Source: Bog-1181 sp964565765
GTDB lineage: Bacteria; Oederibacteriota; PGYV01; Palsa-1178
Assembly: GCA_964565765.1 (NCBI GenBank)
Contig: CAZMGF010000063.1
Span: forward strand, 1-9,880
DNA length: 9,880 nucleotides
Direction of reading: 5' to 3'
Below are positions 6,775 to 9,880 of this stretch, piece by piece (within the stretch, counting starts at the first letter, position 1; each line of letters begins with the position of its first letter). The notes beneath the pieces were generated by a model. That model was given only the letters and a program-made list of their open reading frames with translations. It did no database searches and was not told the DNA's origin. The position numbers were made by a program, and so were the translations under genes.

Positions 6775-6798
6775 GGCGGCCATACGGCCGCCTTTTTT
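6775..6798. terminator. bidirectional intrinsic terminator between convergent genes
   Basis: GGCGGCC (6775-6781) and GGCCGCC (6786-6792) form a perfect 7-pair GC-only stem with the loop ATAC, followed by six T residues on the plus strand. Six A residues at 6769-6774 provide the matching T-run on the minus strand. It sits 8 bases after the stop of the small lipoprotein gene and 24 bases after the stop of the minus-strand lipoprotein gene, and so should end both transcripts. Confidence 0.88.
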
Positions 6799-6816
6799 AT
6801 TTGAAACTTACCTGAT

Positions 6817-8064
6817 TTACGGCTGCACGTTGGAGTTTGTCAGGTTTATATCCTTGTTTATATTTACGATAGGATTTCCCACCTGTATCGGCCCTGAATA
6901 AGTATAATCCCCGGCCTCTATATCCTGCCCTCCGTTTACATCAACCCAAACCTCAATGTAGTATGTTCCGGGTAGAAGCAGTGGAACCGTATATGAGGCG
7001 CTTATGTCATTGGTAATTACTCCACCTGTTCCGCCCATGGTTCCCTGATCGGTATTCATCGGGTTTCCGTCAACAAAGGCCTGCTGCGATGTGTAAATCA
7101 TAACCTGATAAGGAATCGCGGCTGTTACTATGGCTGATGGCAGGTAAATCGTGCCGCTGACCTGGTTTGAAACTGCCACTGTTGTGATGTTTGCTGTAAT
7201 AGTTGAATTTGCCGTAACCACCACATTTGGCGACGAAGGAAAGGACGGGTATGTAGCTCCGCAGATTCCGACATAGTCTCCGGCAACGGGAGCTCCGTTA
7301 GAGGGCATTGTAGCGGCGAGAACGAAATAGGTTCCGGCAGGAACGTTATTAACTGTGTAGGGAATTGATGTGTTTGTTCCCAGGATTCCGCTTATTTGGA
7401 TACTTGATGAATTATTGGAAACGTCCTGGAGATTTTTAACGATTATAACCTGGTAATTTTCGCCGGGTTTTGTACCGGGCAGTGTAACAGTGCCGGATAT
7501 GGTTCCGAGAGACTGCGCTATCGCGGTTGCCGTGGCGTTTGCCTGGGCGGTAGCGGTTGCGTTAGCATTGGCTAAAGCCGTCTGTGTGGCTGCCGGCTGG
7601 CCGGCTACGGCTGTCTGGGTCGCCTGGGCCTGTGCAGTTGCTGTGGCAAGAGCTGTAAGGGTTTCCTGAGCGTACCATGTAGCCTGCTGCTGCGCCTGCG
7701 TTGTTGCCGTCTCCTGCGCCTGAGCTATTGTTGTTGCCTGGGCCTGCGCCTGCGCTGTTGCCGTTGCGTTAGCCTGGGCCGTTGCAGTTGCGTTAACGTT
7801 TGCTACGGCTGTCTGTGTCTGCGCCGGAAGCCCCGCAACTGCCGTCTGTGTCTGTTTTACCCCTTCTGTTGCCGTCATATTGGGCGTCATTGTGGGTGTT
7901 GCCGTGGGGAGCTGCGCCTGGGCAGTCTGTGTCTGCTGGGCCCCGTTTGGTGTAAGCGTGTCAACTGCGGTGGGCGTGGTTGAAGATGACTTTGAACAAC
8001 CAGCGGCCAGTAAAACAAAGACAAAAGCAAAAAGCAGAGCCGATAAAAATAGATTTTTTCTCAT
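6817..8064 (-). CDS. lipoprotein with Ala/Gln/Thr repeat stalk and two beta-sandwich domains
   Basis: A 415-residue protein of no recognised named family. Residues 1-22 are a lipoprotein signal peptide with the lipobox LAAGC; Cys23 is the lipidated residue and Ser24 favours the outer membrane under the E. coli rule. Residues about 24-65 are Ser/Thr/Pro-rich (PTATPTMTPNMTATEG). Residues 69-184 are a stalk built almost only of Ala, Gln, Thr and Asn, with QTAVAG, NATATAQ and AQAQA units and a 32-residue duplication. The remainder is two related beta-sandwich modules. The first (about 187-296) has GTISGTVTLPG, YQVIIVKN, VPAGTYFVLA and AGDYVGICG. The second (about 300-411) has NQVSGTIYLPS, YQVMIYTS, LLPGTYYIEVWVD and AGDYTYSG. 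They resemble prealbumin/carboxypeptidase-regulatory folds common in surface proteins. ATG 8064 has AGAGGAG (8074-8080) 9 bases upstream. It is transcribed convergently with the Ton operon. A display or adhesion role is a guess. Confidence 0.9.
   Translation of the reverse strand: MRKNLFLSALLFAFVFVLLAAGCSKSSSTTPTAVDTLTPNGAQQTQTAQAQLPTATPTMTPNMTATEGVKQTQTAVAGLPAQTQTAVANVNATATAQANATATAQAQAQATTIAQAQETATTQAQQQATWYAQETLTALATATAQAQATQTAVAGQPAATQTALANANATATAQANATATAIAQSLGTISGTVTLPGTKPGENYQVIIVKNLQDVSNNSSSIQISGILGTNTSIPYTVNNVPAGTYFVLAATMPSNGAPVAGDYVGICGATYPSFPSSPNVVVTANSTITANITTVAVSNQVSGTIYLPSAIVTAAIPYQVMIYTSQQAFVDGNPMNTDQGTMGGTGGVITNDISASYTVPLLLPGTYYIEVWVDVNGGQDIEAGDYTYSGPIQVGNPIVNINKDINLTNSNVQP
7522..7617 (-). 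repeat. stalk repeat copy 2 (32 codons)
   Basis: It encodes residues 150-181 of the minus-strand lipoprotein, running from QTAVAGQPAATQTA to NATATAQANATATA. It aligns without gaps to the copy at 7753-7848: 28 of 32 residues and 73 of 96 bases are identical by hand alignment. The copies are 77 codons apart, start to start. Confidence 0.85.
7753..7848 (-). repeat. stalk repeat copy 1 (32 codons)
   Basis: It encodes residues 73-104, from QTAVAGLPAQTQTA to NATATAQANATATA. The 45-residue segment between the copies is a looser mixture of TAQAQ, AQETATTQAQQQ and TALATATAQAQ units. The low-complexity tract as a whole spans roughly 7513-7944, counting from the TQTAQAQ near residue 45. Confidence 0.85.
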
Positions 8065-8156
8065 CCTGTTTTTCTCCTCTTTTAGTTTTTATCATCCGGT
8101 TTTGCAAAGGGATGATTACAAATTTTCTTATATAACACCAAATTGATTGCATTTAA

Positions 8157-8184
8157 AGTATAGCCTATCTTTATAAAAAATCAA
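8157..8184 (-). promoter_or_regulatory. candidate promoter of the repeat-stalk lipoprotein
   Basis: On the minus strand, TTGATT (8184-8179) and TATACT (8162-8157, 5 of 6 to consensus) are 16 bases apart. The predicted start near 8150 leaves a leader of about 85 bases. The -10 is good and the -35 mediocre in an AT-rich background. Confidence 0.42.
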
Positions 8185-8317
8185 GTTGAATTGGCAGGTT
8201 TTTTGTTAATTTATAAAAAGTGAATAAAGATAATTTTAAAGAGTGAAAAATCAAATATAAGGAACTTTTTATCCTTAAAGTTGTCATATATTATACGTTT
8301 AAAAGGATATGCCCAAC

Positions 8318-8324
8318 AGGGAGG
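8318..8324 (+). promoter_or_regulatory. ribosome binding site fixing the NHL lipoprotein start
   Basis: AGGGAGG ends 5 bases before ATG 8330. The in-frame ATG at 8309 lies upstream of this site and would place seven extra residues before the signal peptide, so 8330 is preferred. Confidence 0.75.
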
Positions 8325-8329
8325 TTTTA

Positions 8330-9823
8330 ATGAAAAAAATTTACTTTTTGTTGTTTATCATTATGGCATTTTATGCTGTTTCGTGTACCAGCCGTCATAT
8401 TCCGACGGGCGCGGACGTTCCAGGTACTTCATCCTATAACAGCGCTGTTTGCACCCCGGGTACGCTTAATTACACCACGTTTTCATATTCTTATATGGCG
8501 ACTTCGACAACAGTAGGGGCGGCGGGTTCCGTAATAGTGATAAATTCTCAGGCGGATTACATCGCGCATTACAATGGTTTTGCTCCGGCAGGTTCTCCCA
8601 CACCGACTCCGGTTCCGGTTGATTTTACGACCAAGACAATAATTGGTGTTCCCGAGACAATATCATGCGGAACATCGGTGAGTTTGACTAATATTGTTAC
8701 TGATTGCAGGGGAGTTACCCTTAATATGAGGTGGAGCGGTACATGCAGCGGTATTATATGCAACTCTGTTTTTTCAATGACGGCATTCTGGCTTGTGGAT
8801 AAAACCACGCTCCCTGTTTATGTCTCAAGCACTTGGGCAACATGTCCGACTCTGACGCCAGTGAATACAGTGGCAATAGCCACACAGACCGCAATAGCCC
8901 AGGCCACCCAGACGATGCAGGCCATGGCAACTATGACCGCGACAGTTGCCGTGCCGCGCCTAATTACACAGTGGGGGAGTTATGGGGACTGCCAGGCTGG
9001 AGGCTGTACAAATTCTGAATTTTATCTGCCTTCCGGGATTGCTTCAGCTACGGATGGCTCAATATATGTTGTTGACGGCGTAAATTATAGGATAGTGAAA
9101 TCTACGGCAACCGGCGCTTCGCCGTCCGTATTTGGATCCGCAGGGACAAGCGGGAACGGCAATCTCAATTATCCGCTTGCTGACGCTGTTGATGGAAGCG
9201 GCAACATATATGTCGCTGATTCCGGCAATAACAGGATACAAAAATTTACTTCTGCGGGAACTTTTGTTTTAACCTGGGGCTCTTCCGGAAGCGGCAACAG
9301 CCAGTTTTCCGAACCTTCAGGAATCGCCGTTGATGGATCAGGCAATGTCTATGTTTCGGACAGGGGAAATAACAGGGTGCAAAAATTTGATTCCAACGGC
9401 AATTATATTACACAGTGGGGCTTTTCCGGAAGCGGCAACGGAGAGTTCAGCGTTCCTTTCGCGATAGCGGTAGACGGCGCGGGCAATGTTTATGTCTGTG
9501 ATGATGATAATTACAGGGTTGAAAAATTTACTTCAGCAGGCGGTTATATTTCAACAATCGGCGGCAAAGGAACCGGCTACGGCGGTTTCAGCACAATGCT
9601 GCAGGGCATAGCGTTGGACAGCTCGGGAAATATTTATGTTACGGATGCCGGCAATCTGATTGTGCAAAAGTTTGACGCATCCGGAAATTATATTACCCAA
9701 TGGAATATAAGCGTAAGCGGCGACACCTCACAGTGCGACCCGTGGGGAATTACGATAGATTCCTCAAATAATATTTATGTGGTTGATGCTGCGAATTCAA
9801 AAGTGGTCAAATACGGCTATTAA
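8330..9823 (+). CDS. lipoprotein with PrcB-like domain, TQTA linker and six-bladed NHL beta-propeller
   Basis: A 497-residue secreted protein. Residues 1-18 are hydrophobic and end in YAVSC, an acceptable lipobox with Cys19. The N-terminal domain (about 45-170) contains VIVINSQADYIAHY and VDFTTKTIIGVPE, reminiscent of PrcB C-terminal-like domains. It has cysteines at 41, 113, 126, 139, 144 and 172 that could form disulfides, and a PTPTPVP insert at 90-96. A linker (about 171-209) includes QTAIAQATQTMQAMATMTA, the same style as the stalk of the divergent lipoprotein. Residues 210-497 are an NHL propeller of six blades with a period of about 47 residues and the core motif AVDGSGNVYVSDRGNNRVQKF. 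The lone strand LITQWG (211-216) probably closes blade 6 in Velcro fashion. Such propellers bind proteins or ligands and are usually not enzymes. The role is unknown. Start 8330 is chosen on the AGGGAGG site. No clear terminator is seen in the 57 bases after the stop. Confidence 0.9.
   Translation: MKKIYFLLFIIMAFYAVSCTSRHIPTGADVPGTSSYNSAVCTPGTLNYTTFSYSYMATSTTVGAAGSVIVINSQADYIAHYNGFAPAGSPTPTPVPVDFTTKTIIGVPETISCGTSVSLTNIVTDCRGVTLNMRWSGTCSGIICNSVFSMTAFWLVDKTTLPVYVSSTWATCPTLTPVNTVAIATQTAIAQATQTMQAMATMTATVAVPRLITQWGSYGDCQAGGCTNSEFYLPSGIASATDGSIYVVDGVNYRIVKSTATGASPSVFGSAGTSGNGNLNYPLADAVDGSGNIYVADSGNNRIQKFTSAGTFVLTWGSSGSGNSQFSEPSGIAVDGSGNVYVSDRGNNRVQKFDSNGNYITQWGFSGSGNGEFSVPFAIAVDGAGNVYVCDDDNYRVEKFTSAGGYISTIGGKGTGYGGFSTMLQGIALDSSGNIYVTDAGNLIVQKFDASGNYITQWNISVSGDTSQCDPWGITIDSSNNIYVVDAANSKVVKYGY
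8870..8947 (+). repeat. TQTA/TAQA low-complexity linker
   Basis: It encodes residues 181-206 of the NHL lipoprotein, a Thr/Ala/Gln/Met tract with ATQTAIAQATQT. It matches in style the stalk at 7513-7944 on the other strand and joins the N-terminal domain to the propeller. Confidence 0.7.
9014..9820 (+). repeat. six NHL repeats
   Basis: Tandem blades begin at about residues 229, 277, 324, 371, 418 and 465. Each contains a GIAVD-type strand, a G(N/S)(I/V)YV(V/A/S/C/T)D turn and strand, an N(N/Y)R(I/V)-type strand and, in blades 2-5, a KF(T/D)SxG turn leading to an ITQWG-type strand. Blades 2, 3 and 4 are most regular (47 residues each); blades 1, 5 and 6 are more diverged, and blade 6 lacks its last strand, which LITQWG before blade 1 can supply. 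Confidence 0.87.
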
Positions 9824-9880
9824 AAATAAAGTATTGTAAGCCCTTGTTTAGGACATTTTTTTTCGCGCCCGCCATGGGGT

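Larger units (their letters stand above)
8065..8329. other. AT-rich divergent intergenic region
   Basis: This holds the 5' leaders of two divergently transcribed lipoprotein genes. The minus-strand promoter candidate is listed separately. On the plus strand there is GATAAT at 8229-8234 and TATTATAC near 8289-8296, but neither has a good -35 at 16-18 bases, so the promoter of the plus-strand gene is not assigned. A short palindrome TCAA-G-TTGA (8181-8189) overlaps the -35 of the minus promoter and could be an operator. No small gene or RNA was recognised. Confidence 0.5.

Noticed and set aside
7513..7944. CRISPR-like or satellite repeat
   Set aside because: The repeats are codon-phased, imperfect and lie inside one open frame, with no regular repeat-spacer spacing. 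They are a protein stalk.
8186..8217. Plus-strand promoter TTGAAT/TTGGCA with TATAAA for the NHL gene
   Set aside because: The spacers are 20 and 15 bases, neither acceptable. The region is AT-rich enough to produce such hexamers by chance.
8309..8329. Upstream ATG for the NHL lipoprotein
   Set aside because: It adds seven residues (MPNREVL) before a good signal peptide, and the AGGGAGG site serves ATG 8330.
9824..9880. Terminator or start of another gene at the right edge
   Set aside because: There is a T-run at about 9856-9863 but only a poor stem before it. A minus-strand open frame entering from the right edge runs only about 19 codons to a stop at 9820-9822, too short to support.

Overview
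The window looks like a piece of chromosome from a Gram-negative (two-membrane) bacterium. It carries a complete Ton energy-transduction set with an outer-membrane receptor, three proteins with lipoprotein-type signal peptides, and a glycoside hydrolase of plant-polysaccharide type. The Thr/Pro and TQTA/TAQA low-complexity linkers, the frequent AGG/ATA codons and the unfamiliar lipoproteins suggest a poorly characterised candidate-phylum lineage (something like Goldiibacteriota or Elusimicrobiota). That placement is a low-confidence impression; there is no rRNA or marker gene here to settle it. No transposase, integrase, CRISPR array, tRNA or rRNA was seen.

Layout. Positions 2-106 may hold the tail of an upstream gene. 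Positions 198-2306 encode a family 3 glycoside hydrolase of the beta-xylosidase/beta-glucosidase type without a signal peptide. Positions 2339-6798 form what reads as one transcription unit: a good sigma-70-type promoter with an AT-rich dyad inside it, then exbB, exbD, tonB, a TonB-dependent receptor and a small putative lipoprotein, closed by a strong hairpin terminator. Gaps within the unit are 2, 1, 13 and 31 bases. The terminator is symmetrical and also serves the convergent gene at 6817-8064 (minus strand), a lipoprotein with a long Ala/Gln/Thr repeat stalk and two beta-sandwich domains. A 265-base AT-rich divergent intergenic region separates it from a second lipoprotein at 8330-9823 (plus strand), which has a PrcB-like N-terminal domain, a short linker of the same TQTA/TAQA style, and a six-bladed NHL beta-propeller.

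How the parts may work together. ExbB-ExbD in the inner membrane would convert the proton gradient into motion of TonB, which would pull on the plug of the receptor encoded directly downstream; the module therefore brings its own motor. The substrate is not shown by the sequence. The neighbouring cytoplasmic GH3 enzyme makes imported oligosaccharides one possibility; a Fur-box-like but wrongly spaced dyad in the promoter makes a metal chelate another. The two repeat-linked lipoproteins look like surface or periplasmic display proteins of unknown role.

The best candidates for something undescribed are the paired stalk-bearing lipoproteins with a related linker, the silent-substitution pattern in the duplicated stalk, and departures from the E. 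coli pattern within the Ton module (a CPAPC motif in TonB, Ser at the ExbB Glu176 position, and a lipoprotein-like membrane-hairpin protein at the operon end).
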